From positions 2,108,001 through 2,172,000 of the forward strand of contig WJXW01000003.1 in assembly GCA_015832175.1 (NCBI GenBank): a stretch of 64,000 nucleotides of DNA, in the 5' to 3' direction. Positions 10,264 through 22,926 of this stretch are shown piece after piece (positions within the stretch are counted from its first letter, which is position 1; every line of letters starts with the position of its first letter). The translations under genes were made by a program, and so were the position numbers. Below the pieces are notes generated by a model. It searched no databases and had not been told where the DNA came from. It saw only the letters and a program-made list of their open reading frames with translations. The DNA comes from Paraphaeosphaeria minitans (Eukaryota; Ascomycota; Dothideomycetes; Pleosporales; Didymosphaeriaceae).

Positions 10264-12380
10264 TGTGATGATTAGGATGATGTTCGACTGGGCGAATGTG
10301 AAAAGGGAGTGACTGTTGAACGAAAGACTTTTGGAAGTAAAGAACTGTGTAGTGAAGAGGTTGGATGATGATGGAAAGAAAGACTGAATGCAACGCCTGG
10401 TGCTATATACCTGTTCCCCATATTGCCTATGTTCACTGCATCTGAGCGTCATGCTCAACACCGAGAATCATTGTTTCGACAACACAGAACACAGCGCCAC
10501 CGCATGTTTCAAGATACTCCGCTACGCGAGGCGTGTGCTTGTGAAGGTCAGGGCGTCGTTCAGCGTAGGGCTATCGTAAGCGGACGTAAACATGCACGCC
10601 CAATGGCAGAGCGCTTGGGTACGAACGAATAGAGGAGACATGGACTCATCGAAGGGTTGTGACAAGGTTCGGACAAAGTCACGGGCAGGTTGTCGCAAGG
10701 CAAGTGCGGCGCAGGGAAGTGCGATTGGCTCGCTTTGCTGGAGTCCGTCGTCCCCCGGAAGGATGGGCGCCTTCATCTCACCCGAGTCGACTTCGGACGC
10801 CAAAGAAGGGTATGACCTGCAAGGTCGAGCCCCTTTTTTCTGAGCACGTATCCATTCCGGGGAGTCGAGAGTTGCCAAAGCGGGCTAGCAGTACGCTCGC
10901 GGGAATGGTCGCGCCTGGGGCACATCGCTTTCATTTCCGCCTCGCATGGCATTCGTATCGGAGCGTACACTAATACCATCGACTGTGTAATCGACCATTC
11001 TTCTCCGGCCAGGTGCAGGCGCATTTCATTAGAACGCGGGGATCTTGAGAGTTCTCCGCATTTGAAAAACCCCAGCACGTGTTGGCGCCTAAGCCGGATG
11101 CCGCACGAAGACCTACGATCATGCTGAACAACACTCGCCATTCCGCGGAGAAATCGTCACTTGCAATACTAGCCCTCATCCACTCGTCTTCTTCGATCGC
11201 AACGTTCCAGGAATGTGCAAGCTGTCCATAGCCCCAGCGACGACCGCACCGCGCCATCATTCACAGACTGAGGAAGAGAGCCTCGATTGCCTTGCTAACG
11301 TGCATCAATTGTATTTTTGTTCAGCTGGCATCAAGTTGAAGCTGAGATCATTCAAGTAGTGTTCAATATGAACACTAGCCATGCGTTTGGCCCAGCTGCA
11401 GTCATGTTTAAGATTGGGTCTTGTCTCGGCTTGCGCGTGCTGAATGTACACGTTGGGGCTAGACGGAGGCCAAGTAGGTACCTATCGGTTGCGATGTAGT
11501 CTCCAAGTACTAAGCGCCACCCGTGCTAACATGAGATCCTAGGTGGAGCTTACAGTGTAGTGAAAAAAATTGTCCTTTTGTTTTAATTCGTGATGCCACG
11601 GTCTGCGGTACAGCAGCAAATGAAACGCTACCTAGCCGTTCTAACTTGAGATGCCACGGGCTCACGGTACCTACAGCGTTACGCCTCGACCTGCTCGCCA
11701 CGAAAGGACCCGAGAAACATCCCAGCTTTGCATTGAACGAAAGAAAACGAAAATCCCAGACCAGAGACTCTATACCATCCCCACCGCCGAAACCAGAAGT
11801 CGAGTCGATGGGTCGGTGTGGTGAGATGTCACATGCGTTTGGCGACGAGTGGGTAGGTACGGGGAGCTCAGCAAGTAGACAAATCGAGAGATCATTGCAC
11901 GGTATTAGGTGCAGAACCGAAGGGCCATCAACTACCTATACCTCCAACATCAAGGCCCATCTCCACGAAGACCGCACCTCATGTCTCGTCAATTCATTTC
12001 ACGGTTGTCTGCATCTTGGTGATCCTCTGCCAGGTCAAACCACATAGCCTAACAGCTGGACTTTGATGCTCGACCTCTCTTCGTGGATGGCTACATCCAC
12101 GCATGTCGCCCCGGTTGACGCTACGGGAACCCATTTCCACGATCTACGAAACTGTTCCCACGATGCGTTGAGGCGAGAATCGCTTGCACAACGTCCAAGT
12201 CCACTGCAGATGACCCATGTGGCGCGGATATGCGTAAGTCGCTGGGAACCAGATTGAATGGAACCTGCTCGGGGTCCTTTCTCTTTCTCTCTCTTTTTCT
12301 CTTTCCTAGCCCAATTTTCTCTTGACGACCGCACATTACGCATTACAACAAGTCGCCAAACTCCCACTCTACCCCTCCAC
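10264..12380. other. intergenic, about 2.1 kb
   Basis: The first ~150 bases are the 5' UTR and promoter of the glycine-rich gene. The rest holds many overlapping ORFs on both strands with no domain, no signal peptide and no plausible splicing. A CT-rich tract sits at 12277-12305. Nothing else seen. Confidence 0.5.
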
Positions 12381-14548
12381 CTACCCAGCCCACTCCCTCC
12401 CCTCCCTCCAAACCTCCAGCACCTCCTCCGGCGCCAAACCCTCCTCAAGTCCCGCCTCTACCCTCAACCCCTCCGCCAACTCACCCACCAACCACTCCAA
12501 CCTCTCCATCCTCTCCATCCCACCCTCCTCATTATATTCCTCGGCGCCGCATTCAACATCAGCACCTATCCTCCCCTTCGCCTTCTTCAAATCCCTCAGC
12601 TTCCTACTCCGCGTCTTCTCCGTCCTATTCACCAACAGCGGATGATGTTGTACAGGCACATCCATCGGCGAGATGGCGGCAAGCCTGGGACTGCGCCTCT
12701 TGCATGTAGGCGACGTCTCGTCGGCGGGATTGATTGCGCGCTCGACGTCGACGTCCGGAAGCGGCTGCACCAACTCGTCTGTCCAGAGCGGGCTCTGAGG
12801 GAACGCTGCGAGTTGCGCGTCTACGTCCTCGGTCGGGATCTTGATGCGCAGATGTCTCACGCCGCCGGCCTTGGTCGTCTCCTCGAGGCAACAAGCAGGG
12901 ACGGGAAGGCATTCTTCCCCGGAGCGACGGCTACTCATGGGGTTCTTAACCTCCTTCCTGCTCCGCACTTTCATGACCTTCAGTCCCTTTTTTTTCTTCT
13001 GGGGCACGGCTGTCGTCTCGTGCGTTGGCGATGGACCCGTCATGCGCAGGAAGTAGTTGAAATCATTCAGCCGACTACTGGCGAGCTCTTCGTGGCCTGG
13101 AATCCGGGGTGCGAGCTTTCCCGATGCGGAGGAGGTGGAGCGGCCGTGTTCGCGTGGTGAAATTGGCAGCGGTTTGCGATGCAAGATTTTTGGAACGATG
13201 TCGCATCGCTCATCGTAGGGGGAGTATTGGCCTTTGGCTGCGGAGGTGAAGTCGCTTTGAATGGAGATGGATGAGGCGCTCTTCGGTAGGAGGGCTGAGT
13301 TGGGAGAATTGATTCTGCTGAGGCGTTCAGGGTTGCGCTCGGGGAGGCTTGGGGTCGATTCTTTGGAGACGGAGGGCTTATTGTTCGGAGCTGCGTCGCC
13401 CTTCTTTGGCGTCTGTTGAGGTGAAAAACTCGGCTGTACTTGCTTAAGCGCCTCCAGTGTTGATAATGAGATCTCGTTGAGATCTGCTGAGTGCTGATGA
13501 TCCGTGAGAGTAGTTTCCTGACTATCGAAGTACTCATTGATAGCCAAGAGAGTAGCCGCCTCACTAATGTCGTTGTCGATATCGACATGCGGTGGTAAAG
13601 GGCCGACATCGCTACCGGTCACCTCGCGACGATGATGTAGAACCAGCGGCTCCAAAGGCGCATGCCGACCCAAATCCGTAACAAGCGGTGCTGGAACCTT
13701 GTATGGTGTTTGTCTACGACGGCGCTTACTGTTCGCTGCTTGAGGCCGCAACTTTGAGACACTGCCAGTTGTGCTTGGTCTGGGCTCATCGAATGATGTC
13801 GGCTGACGTGGAAAAGAAGCATCGAGCGATGCGTTTCGACCCAAAAAGGTCCTCAGGCTACGCTTGCTGATACCTGTTTGCGAGGACTTGATCGAAGCCG
13901 CGGCACTTGAGCTTTGGCTGCGCCGTTGTCTTGGTAGTGCGATGGGTATGATGGGTACTGTAGGTAAAGGATGCATGATCTTGCCGAGGTGTCAGCCTTT
14001 CCTCTCAGTTGTTTGCAGGCTTGCACACTTACCAAAGGATTCAGAGGCATCTCCTTGCCATCAAGCTCGACCGGGGCATTCACGTTTGCTTTAGCACTCT
14101 GCTCGACTTGGAAGGAACCAAACGACGAGTGCTGTCCACCACTACAGCTCTTGGAAGTCTCCGTATTGTCATCCGAGCTCCCCCTATAACTGGCATACAA
14201 CCTCCCAAACTCTTCTTCGGAAGTCGTGCGATGCGATAGCTTAGAAGACATGCGGACTTCGTGATTGCGCGGGGTATGGTTGACGAAGGTTCCACGGCGT
14301 CGCTGTGCGATAGCATACTCGTCGACCGGCGTCTGGGGCTGCTGAGGTTCCGACGTCTCAGAACGAGCCACTGGCTGTGGGGAAGCTTCTTCTCGCTCCA
14401 GATCCGCAGACAATGTTGGATGGCGCTCGGTGGCGCGTGTGATCATGGTCTCCTCCGTCGCCTTCTCCCATGCTCGCTCCTCACGGTAGTGTTCCTCGGC
14501 AGCCCCCGCGTACTCGAATGCACTGATCCCTGGGTGTCCTAGCATCAT
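12381..14548 (-). CDS. uncharacterised disordered protein, 704 aa
   Basis: Two exons, 14548-14033 and 13979-12381, joined by a phase-0 intron (GTAAGT...CAAG); 2115 nt. The start is the ATG at 14548 (MMLGHPGISAFEYAG). The first ~40 residues look helical; most of the rest is Ser/Pro/Arg-rich and probably disordered, with basic patches (RRQRRSQ, KRRRRQTPYK) that could be nuclear localisation signals. An acidic helix-like stretch (EAATLLAINEYFDSQE) lies mid-protein. Around residues ~530-560 is an ordered block (VRHLRIKIPTEDVDAQLAAFPQSPLW), followed by KRRSPRLAAISP. The C-terminus is a Glu/Leu-rich helix (MERLEWLVGELAEGLRVEAG). I do not recognise a named family. Conserved patches suggest a nuclear scaffold or regulator, but this is inference. 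Confidence 0.75.
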
Positions 14549-16050
14549 GTATTGGATTGCCGGAGAGATGTCACAATGACTGTAGGAGCAGGTTCAGATA
14601 CGTGCATGAAAGTACCTATCGACCCTGAGGGGGTGGTGGGGGAGCCACGGCCGGCACTTATGCAACCCAGCAGCAGAGACAGGCGACCTGGACGTCCTGG
14701 CCGGGTCAAAGCGTGCAGCGCGTGCGAGGAAAGGCTGGCCCAGGGGCGTACGACGAATAGCAAAGCTGTATGATGCCTTTGCATCGATGTCGTACGCGAT
14801 AATTCTGGCGTGAAACGACCATGCGCGCAGTCGGGCTTCCTCATCTGACTCGTCACCATGATCTTGGCCTGGACGCGGAAAGGGAAAAGGGACAAGACAG
14901 CAGAAAAGCCGTGCTTCAGCATGCCAAAGCACATGCCGCACCCACCTCTTCCACGAGAGAAAATTCCGACGTATATGCACAGTCATTCCCCTGCGGCACG
15001 CGCTCGCAGGGGACGAGGTGGCGGGCAACGGGCGGTATCAGGGAGTCTCTGTCAGCCGGTCGAGGTTACAACGCGAGGACGCGTTCTCTGCTCGCAACCT
15101 GCGCGCAAGAGAAAGTTCCGAAGGGGCCATCCTGTCGTACCACATGGCTGTGGAGATGGGCGCAGACGAATGCAGAGGGGACCCCTACCTTCACGTAGCG
15201 CCCAAGGTTGCACCGCAGGCGGTGACGGCGAGAAGAGATGTTGCACGCGGCGAGAGGGGAACACGTAGGTACAAGGCATATGTCTTGGGCAGAGGATGAG
15301 AAGGGGAAAGAAAGAAGTGCGTTGGGGAGCGACAGAAGAACAGTGTGAGGATGCCACTAGGGACCTATGCTACCTACCTACTAGACTACTAGCCCTGTGG
15401 TACCGTACGCGACGATTTGGACACACAGTGACGTCGGTGCACGTGAGCTCACGGGTCTGGAAGGGTCACGGGTCTGGAAGGGTCACGGGTCTGGACGGGT
15501 CTCGGGTCTGGACGGGTCCCGGGTCTGGATCGGGTTCCGGGTCTCGATCGGGTCACGGAAAGCGCGTCCAACCAGCTCCCACTCGGACCCGTGAACGATT
15601 GGCCCAAGGAAACATCGCACCGCTTCCAACGTCGCATCGTCACACAGTACTCGTTTTGGAAGGAGACTCCCACCTGCCCAAAGGGAATCGGCGCAGAGTA
15701 GTAGCACGAGATGGCTTGTTCCGCACGCCTGGTTATTCCAGAATCAGGCGTCGTAAATCCCAGCCACCACGCCTCGAGGCCTATGGCGGGCAGTCTACCT
15801 GAGCATCAAAGCCCTCTGTCAACCGCCATCGACTAAAGCTAGATGGGCCAAACATGCCAATGCCGTGTCCACAGTTACAAGTGGGATGCCAAAGCACTCA
15901 CCACAAACGCCAGAGAATGCTGTCCTCAAGAGACGACCAACCAACGCCAGTATAACACTCGATTCTGCATTGCAGCAATCACGTATAAGCCGCTGCCTTT
16001 CTATCATTTCCTCCTTGTATGACATCTCCCTTGCCTCGGTTGGCCGGAGC
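14549..16050. other. intergenic with G-rich imperfect tandem repeats
   Basis: Lies between the 5' end of the 704-aa gene and the 3' end of SEN1. A G-rich repeat array is at 15452-15557 (listed separately). The 125-168 aa plus-strand ORFs here have no recognisable features and one reads straight through the repeat. Confidence 0.5.
15452..15557. repeat. imperfect ~16-bp G-rich tandem repeats
   Basis: About six to seven degenerate copies of a unit close to ggtcacgggtctggaa, drifting to ggtcccgggtctggat and ggttccgggtctcgat. Intergenic; strand asymmetric, G-rich on plus. Confidence 0.8.
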
Positions 16051-19000
16051 CTACTTTCTCGGCCTGCTGGGCGGATGGCTGACCAGCGGATTCACTGTCG
16101 GTCTCGCTTTCTTCCTTTTCGGTGGCTTCTGTCCTTGTATACCTTCCATGGGCTCAGGTGTCCCGGAGTTCGATGTGACCACGCTCCCATTGACGGTATC
16201 CGACGCTTCATCTGCATCCGACATCTCTACGTCTCCACTACCATCGTGGACGCGCTTGCGGCTGCCATTCGGACACGACTCCTGCTTGATGCGAGCACCG
16301 TGAAACTCTTGAATGGGATTCGGCTTGCCATGTTCCTGTTTGATACGGACGTTGTGCGTTGGCTCCTGTTTGATGGTGGGTTTCTTGTTGCTTGGTTCAC
16401 GCTTGATGCGAGGTTTGACGTCCATGTCCATAGGCAGGGGCACAGGTTCGTCGAACATCCCAGGCCTCGCCGGATAGGCTCGCGAGGGCTGATACAGCAT
16501 CCTCTGCAGATCGCCAGTCGTGTAGCGGTCCCGGCGCTGAGCATCCTCTACCAGCAGCTTCCAGTATTTACCACGCATGAGCGACTGCGAGTTGCCCAGC
16601 ACCCAAAGGGAGGACTTTGCACGTGTGAGACCGACGTTCATACGCCGAATATCCTGCAAGAAACCGACGCCACCGGACGGAGCGGCACGCACACACGAGA
16701 AGATGATGACCTCGGCTTCACGGCCCTGGAAAGCATCTGTAGTGTTGAACATGATATCCTTGGTGATTTCCATGCCGTATTTGTTGCTGAACTTGTTCTT
16801 CAAGAATTGTAGCTGAGACTTGTAAGGCGTGATGACACCGACTTTCCCACGGAAATCGTAGTTCGGGTAATCGGTGATGAGTCGTTCATATAGTTGAAGT
16901 GCAATATTGATCTCGTTGACGTTGATCAGCGAATGTCCCTTCGATTGGTGCTGGCCTGCGACGTCGAAAAACCGGTACGGTCCCAGCAGCCAGCTCTCGT
17001 GCCAGGGTTGTTTGCGGAGGCCAGCCATGTCACCGCCGTCGACAAGTCTACCGTCGTAGAAATTCCAGCTCGGATAGAAGCTAATTTCAGGGTGCATGCG
17101 ATACTGCGTGTCAAGGAGATGGACGTCATCCGGGTGATTCTTCTGCATGCGCACGAACAGACTTTGCTCGTATTGGAAGGCAGCAGCCTCTTTTGAGAAA
17201 ACCGTGGGCGGCAGTTGCTTGGGGTCGCCAACCAGGATACATTTCGCGCATCCATATTTAAGAGGAATCAGTGCGCTCATTTCGACACACTGCGCGGCTT
17301 CGTCAACAATGACCGTCTCAAACTCGATAGCCATATTCTGGAACATATCGTGGCCACTGCCGCTAAGCGTGGCACATACGATGTGTGCATCTCTCAGGAT
17401 TCGCTCTTGCTCTCGTCGTCGCTCGATGTCCTTGTTTCGGTACGCCAACTTCTGGTCGTCTTTGGCATTATCGATCTGCCTGCCGAGTTGCGCTTTCTCT
17501 TTTCGCAAAGTATGAAACTCATCCTCGATCTTTTTTAAAGCTTCGCCTTTAAATTCGCCAGAATCCATTTGTTGGCGCACTTCGTTCAGCTGCGCCGAGA
17601 CACTCTTGTGTTTCGCGAAGAGCTTTTGCGTAGCATCCATGTCGTTGTCATTGCTGCCAACGCCCAGTTTCTTGCTGATGAGTTCATCGAGCGTGACGTC
17701 TCTCACGTTCTCGTTCATTGCGTCACTCTTCCCTAAACGCACAATGTTGACCTTGTGCTCCACACCATCCGATGTTTTGATCCCGGCCTTGAAACGCATC
17801 ACCAGCTCATCGACAGCAGCGTTACTCGGCGCGCAGAGGAGCAACTTTTTCGCGGCGGCATCAGTCAGCGTCTGGCCAGGCACCGGAGCAGACTTTCCGC
17901 CTTTTCGAAGGTTCTCGGATAGTATCGTCCCCACGATAGCGGTAATCGTCTTGGTTTTTCCGGAACCAGGAGGTCTATTGATCAGTTAATAGAGACTTAG
18001 GTGCCGGGAACAGTAGCATACCCTTGAATCAGCGTGAATGCATCGTTGTCGAAAGCTGACTTGACAGCCTTCGCTTGAGCCTTATTCAGGTTATAGTTCT
18101 GCATCAGCGGTTCGACCTGTGCGTCCTTGTACGCGAGGAGAGGGGATGGTTTTGCATGAATGATCTCATCGCATAGATCGTAGTATTGCAAACCGTGGAG
18201 AGCACCATATTCGCGCTCCAGTGGAGTAATGGATTGAATCTTTGTTCCAAACACCGTCATGTTGGGGTTCAATAGCGACGTCATCGGGTTTCCGGAAGGT
18301 ATGACACGGTATGATACCTCGATATGCCCTTTCTTGGGCTTTCTCTGGAATATCCTGGCCAGACAGTGAGGGTCTTGCGCAGAAGGCTTGTTGGTCTTGG
18401 ATAAGAGGACAATATCCCCCTCCATCGCCTGTATGTCTTTATTTTCAGCCTGGGTCATGGTAGTTCCGATTTCCATGAAGGCATCAACTGTGGATCGTTG
18501 CGTAACGCGAATCTGATATGGTTTGGATGCTAGCTCCTCGCGCGCTTTGATAAAACCTTGCCATGCTTCGAGCCTCAGGAGACCACCAAAGGTGTTTTGA
18601 TAATCATTAGGCGTTCGAAAGGTGTCCACCACTCCAGCATAGTTGCTTTGTGAAGTCTTCGGGGGGTACACACCATCGTGGTAAAAGTCCCAACCAAGGA
18701 TCGTTTTGTGCAGAGGCGTCAAATCTGGCGCAAGGCGAGCCCGCATATCCTTTGCGGAGCGCTGTACTCTCCGCTTCTTGACTGGCATTGGTACCTTGAC
18801 GATCTCATTGGTGATATTAGTTTTCGTCCCGGCCAAGCCCAGTTTCTTCGTAGCTCCAAACAGCTCGTCAATATCAAACGCGTCGTCCTCGTCCTCAGAC
18901 TCGTCCGACGAATGCATCAAGCCTTCTCCCTTAGGAGCAGCATCTCTGTCGAGGACACCAAGACCTGCTAAAGCAGAGCCCGCCTCAGCAGTAACACCCG

Positions 19001-22000
19001 TAAGGCCACGCTCTTTCCTAGCCTTCGCAATAGCGGCCTCCCTCTCTTTCTGTTGGCGTTCCTTTTCGAGCTGACGTTTGCGTTTGAACTCTGCTGCGTC
19101 AGCATCCTTGACCGCTTTCTTCTTTGCTTCCGCCGCAGCCAGTGCCTCTTTCCTCTTTGTGAATTCTCGGTTCTCTTTGAAAGCTGTCGCTGCAGGCGTC
19201 ATTGCTTTCATCAGCCTTGCACGGGCATCGGAATCGGTGGCAGGCGTTTTTGTGGTGCCACTTCCCAAGAAGTTGCTGATGGAAGCTTGTCGTGGCGGCT
19301 TGGGCGCTTCTTCCTTGATCATGGAGTGACCGAGATGGGTCTCTATCGCTCGCTGTAGCTCGGCCTGCTGATTTGTGCTGAGGTTTGCTTTGATTTTCCC
19401 GAGGACTATGTCCATCATGAATGCCAACGTATCTGGATCGATTTCGACCGAAACAACGCGAAGACGAAGTAGCAGCTTCCCAATGAGCGTAACGGATTTG
19501 CCTGAGAGGTATTCGTCACGGAGGCGCAACCACCGCTTCGCCTCTACCATTGTGCTTGCCGGAAGTTGCAATAATTCCTTCAGCAACTCACTTGTTTTGG
19601 ACTTCTCCTCATCTCCTTGGGTGGAGGGGTCTAATGCTGAAGCGAATACGCTGCATTGATCGAAGAGGTAATCTGCGAACTGCATCACATCGCGGCAAAA
19701 GTCCTTCATCATGTCCTTCTGGTACACGCCGAGATTGCTCCAAGGCTCTGTAGTTGCGAAGAATATCGTAAGTGTCCTCCATAAGCTTTCCCAGAAATTC
19801 ATGGTGATTCGCTCGTCTTCGCGATCGAGCTGTCGGGATCGCAGTAATCCGTCTTGGGAATTGCAGAGCACATCGATAATATCGGTAAGTGTTCTAACCA
19901 TACTGCTCGCGGGAGCAAAGATTCGCTTGCGCGTGACTAGACGGCAAGAGTCCGAGATTCCCACGAGCACATATTTGTAGTGCGTTTTTAAGATGTATTG
20001 TAAAGCATCGTGTCGTTCTTCTTGCTCAGTGATAATCTTCAACAGCTCAATGCAAGAACTTCGAGTATCCTCCGTGGAAGAGAAAAGCAATGATATCATG
20101 GCGGAAGCAGCTCGAGGTTGTTGAAATAGGTCATTGAGTTTCTCCGGTTTGAACTCGGTCATTCGATCGACTACATCCGTGATTGACTTGGACAATAAAT
20201 CGAATCGACCGTTGAAATGCTTGATTTCAACAGGCTTATTCTCAAAGCCCGTCTTCCAAAGACATTCTTCAAGGCCGATAAGACTCCTCCCTGCGATCAA
20301 TAAGTGTGTTGCGAGATCGATGTTTTGTGCATCGATGGCCTGGAGGACAGCGGTCCATAAAGGCGTGGAAGGAGGAGTTTCCTTTGGTGAAGGCTTGTTC
20401 GCGGCGATTAATTGCTTTTCGATGTGCAGAGAAGTCGCTTCGAGCGTGAAGGCGTGTTGGATAATGGACAAGAGCAATTGTCGGTCCTCTTTTTGCTCGA
20501 GTCGCTTCAGACTGCCCACGATGAGCTCGATATGGGTAGACAGTATCTCAAGCATGCTGTTAACCGTGGGTTGCCCAACAAAGTTGGCCTCGGTTTTGCC
20601 CTCGCACATCTTGCGGAAAGCATAGTCCAAGACGCGCAGACCTTCCTTGAAGCAGAAACTACGTCCCGCACTCGAGTATTTGTCTGATTGGAGTTGACCA
20701 AACAATGCGTTCGCAAAGGCACGAACAGCTGGAGGAAGGTTCGTTGGCTTGATGGAGGTTAGAAAAGGAGTGATCCAGCTAACAGCGGTGTTCAGATTGG
20801 CCATGTCGTCCTCATTGTCCTCAGTTGCCGCCAGCAACATCTGCTTGAGAGTAGGGCTATTGAAGACCTGTTCGACGACAGTAGCTGTGGAAGTTGTGAT
20901 GTCATTTATAGCATCCCAGAAGTCTGCGGGGGAGACTTCTAAAATGGTCTTCATGGTCTCAATCAGATCAAGAAACCCTGCGGATTCAAGATGCAGGTGG
21001 TCTAGCAGCAGGCGGTAAAAGTTGCCCTCTAGGTCACGGATTGAGCTGGTAATGAGCTCCTTGCCCAATTTATTGGCAATGAGCCTCACCCCAGCCCAGT
21101 AGTCAGGAAGCAAGGTACGATCAAGGTTTGTCATCTGAACCTTCATCATGGCGCTCACCAGATGATCCCTCACTGCCCAGTCGAACTCAGACTGCAGTAA
21201 GGGCCGCTTGAAAGTGGACCAGGATGCTTGGGCCCAGGCCCGCCGGTTCTTGTTCCGACTAAAGAGAAATCGGGCCATTGCAGGCACAACTGTCTGGAGC
21301 TTAAGACGCTTCTTGGACTGCACGAGCTCGAACGGCGCATCGAAATGCTGCTGCAGGAGCTCTTCGTTCCTAATCATGACGTCGCAGCTCAAGGCCTCAA
21401 AGATAGCATACGTAGCCTCGGTAGGCAAGATACGCACCCCGCGTTTCTGAGGCTCAGCGTTCCGGAGCACTTCATGCGCCTCATCCAACCCTCGCTGTAT
21501 GCGACCCAAGGACTGATTGTCGACCGTCTGCAAGAAGACATGGACATGTTCCTCGTCGAATAGTCTAGTCTCCGTCAGCCAAAGCCTGCGTCTACCTTCA
21601 CGGTAGCACCTACTCGAAGAGGTTCTGTCGCCACTGCGCCCGAGACTGATGGTATACGCGCACGCAGACATCGCAGGATGTCATGAGGGCGTCCAACCGC
21701 TCCAGCATCCATTCTTTGTGCGGAGCCGCATCTTCTCCGTCGAATGCCATTATCTGCAGGGCTCCAAGGGTAAGCCATTTTCGCGCCTCGGCTTCTCGGA
21801 CCTTGTTCTTCCGCTCTTCTGCAGCGGCGGAGTCCTGGTCGGCGGTGGGATCGGCTGCGATGTCCTCGGCGAAGTATACGGACCCATCGTCGGGCGAGGT
21901 GCGTGGGCAGAACAAATGCTGGTCCTCGGGGAGCGCTTTAAGTTCGCTGCAAAGTTAAAGCGGTCAGCGTGGGGATGATGCAGGTCAGCCATGTAGTTTG

Positions 22001-22034
22001 TTCCTTACTTAATACGCTCCAAAATCTCCGCCAT
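16051..22034 (-). CDS. SEN1: SEN1-type RNA/DNA helicase, 1941 aa
   Basis: Senataxin-family superfamily 1B 5'-3' helicase that unwinds RNA:DNA hybrids; in yeast it ends transcription of noncoding RNAs with Nrd1-Nab3 and resolves R-loops. Exons on minus: 22034-22009, 21946-21614, 21564-18022, 17974-16051 (5826 nt). The first exon encodes only MAEILERI plus two bases; the join to ELKALPEDQHLF is in frame. Residues 1 to ~1000 form the helical SEN1 N-terminal domain, followed by a charged Lys/Glu/Ala coiled region. The helicase core holds Walker A GPPGSGKT at ~1301 (codon split by intron 3), motif II DEAAQ at ~1524, GDPKQLPPT, YRMHPEIS and VGLTRAKSSLWVLGN. The last ~150 residues are basic and Pro-rich with KxE patches (RIKREP, TIKQEP, RIKQE), which resemble sumoylation sites and nuclear signals. 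Length and order fit the family. Confidence 0.95.
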
Positions 22035-22926
22035 GTTGCCTTCAAACGCGGCCGGTGCTCCAGCCCACAATAGTTGCTTCCTCCGCAATCACCCGCGCAT
22101 TGCCCGGGTCGCAAGGCGGAGACTATTAAATGGTGTTCGTAACCCAGGAGGGTAGGTAGAGGGCGGGCAAGTGCCTGCAGCTCGGTGTCGGGTGGAGCGC
22201 TCTGGGTTTGCGAAGACGGTTGAGGAAATGAGTGGCGGCGACAACTAGGATTCCTGGCAGGCAGTAAGTATCTCGTAGCACGCGTCTAAGCACACGAGTT
22301 CTGAAGTGAGAGAGGTGGGCGGGCTGAAAGGTGAGTGTGGACCCAGTCAATGAAATAAGCAGGGACCCAACACAGAGGGCACCGCGGGCGTGACGCGCAG
22401 CAAGCGCGTTCTCGCCGCCGCCGCCGCCAAGCCTATTTAGCATGCATTCTCTCAGTCTTGCACCACCTGCGTAGTCTATGCCTGACTTTTTACATTCATT
22501 ACTATCTACAGCCCAAGCGAGCGCGGGTATCGCACTCTGCCACGGAGTCTCCTCTCTTTCCCAAGCCCTTTCCAGAAGCATAGATATATCACAAACCGAA
22601 CCAAGCAGTGTCAAGATAACGCACCGGCGAGGAGCTGACACCACCCTGGCGCCCGCTTCCTACCGTGCCCACTGCAGGCTTTTATAACCACTTCACCTTT
22701 CTCCACATATGAATCGAAAGCAAGAACATAACGCAATGCGGTGAAAAGAAAGCCGACCAAGCGTGCTATGGTCTAGGTAACGCCGACCCATGGTGTGTAG
22801 AGTATCAATAAAACAACAGTAGAAAATGATTTTTGCGTGGGAGCTTAAATCCAAAATCCCAGTAGCCGTGATATGTACAAATCGTCATCAAAAAGAATGT
22901 GATATTATGTAGGAGGCGTAAATGCA
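22035..22926. other. intergenic: SEN1 promoter and flippase 3' region
   Basis: Two minus-strand genes in tandem flank it. SEN1 is transcribed leftward from 22034, so its promoter occupies the left side. The flippase 3' UTR with AT-rich signals (tcaataaaac near 22806) lies on the right. The 172-codon ORF inside shows no features. Confidence 0.5.

Noticed and set aside
12258..13160. 300-codon plus-strand ORF
   Set aside because: Antisense to the 704-aa gene; leucine/proline-rich shadow of its serine/arginine-rich codons.
15865..16812. 315-codon plus-strand ORF
   Set aside because: Antisense to the SEN1 helicase C-terminal exon, where the minus frame has clear helicase motifs.
22126..22644. 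172-codon minus ORF between SEN1 and the flippase
   Set aside because: No domain, irregular composition; region serves as promoter and 3' UTR of the neighbours.
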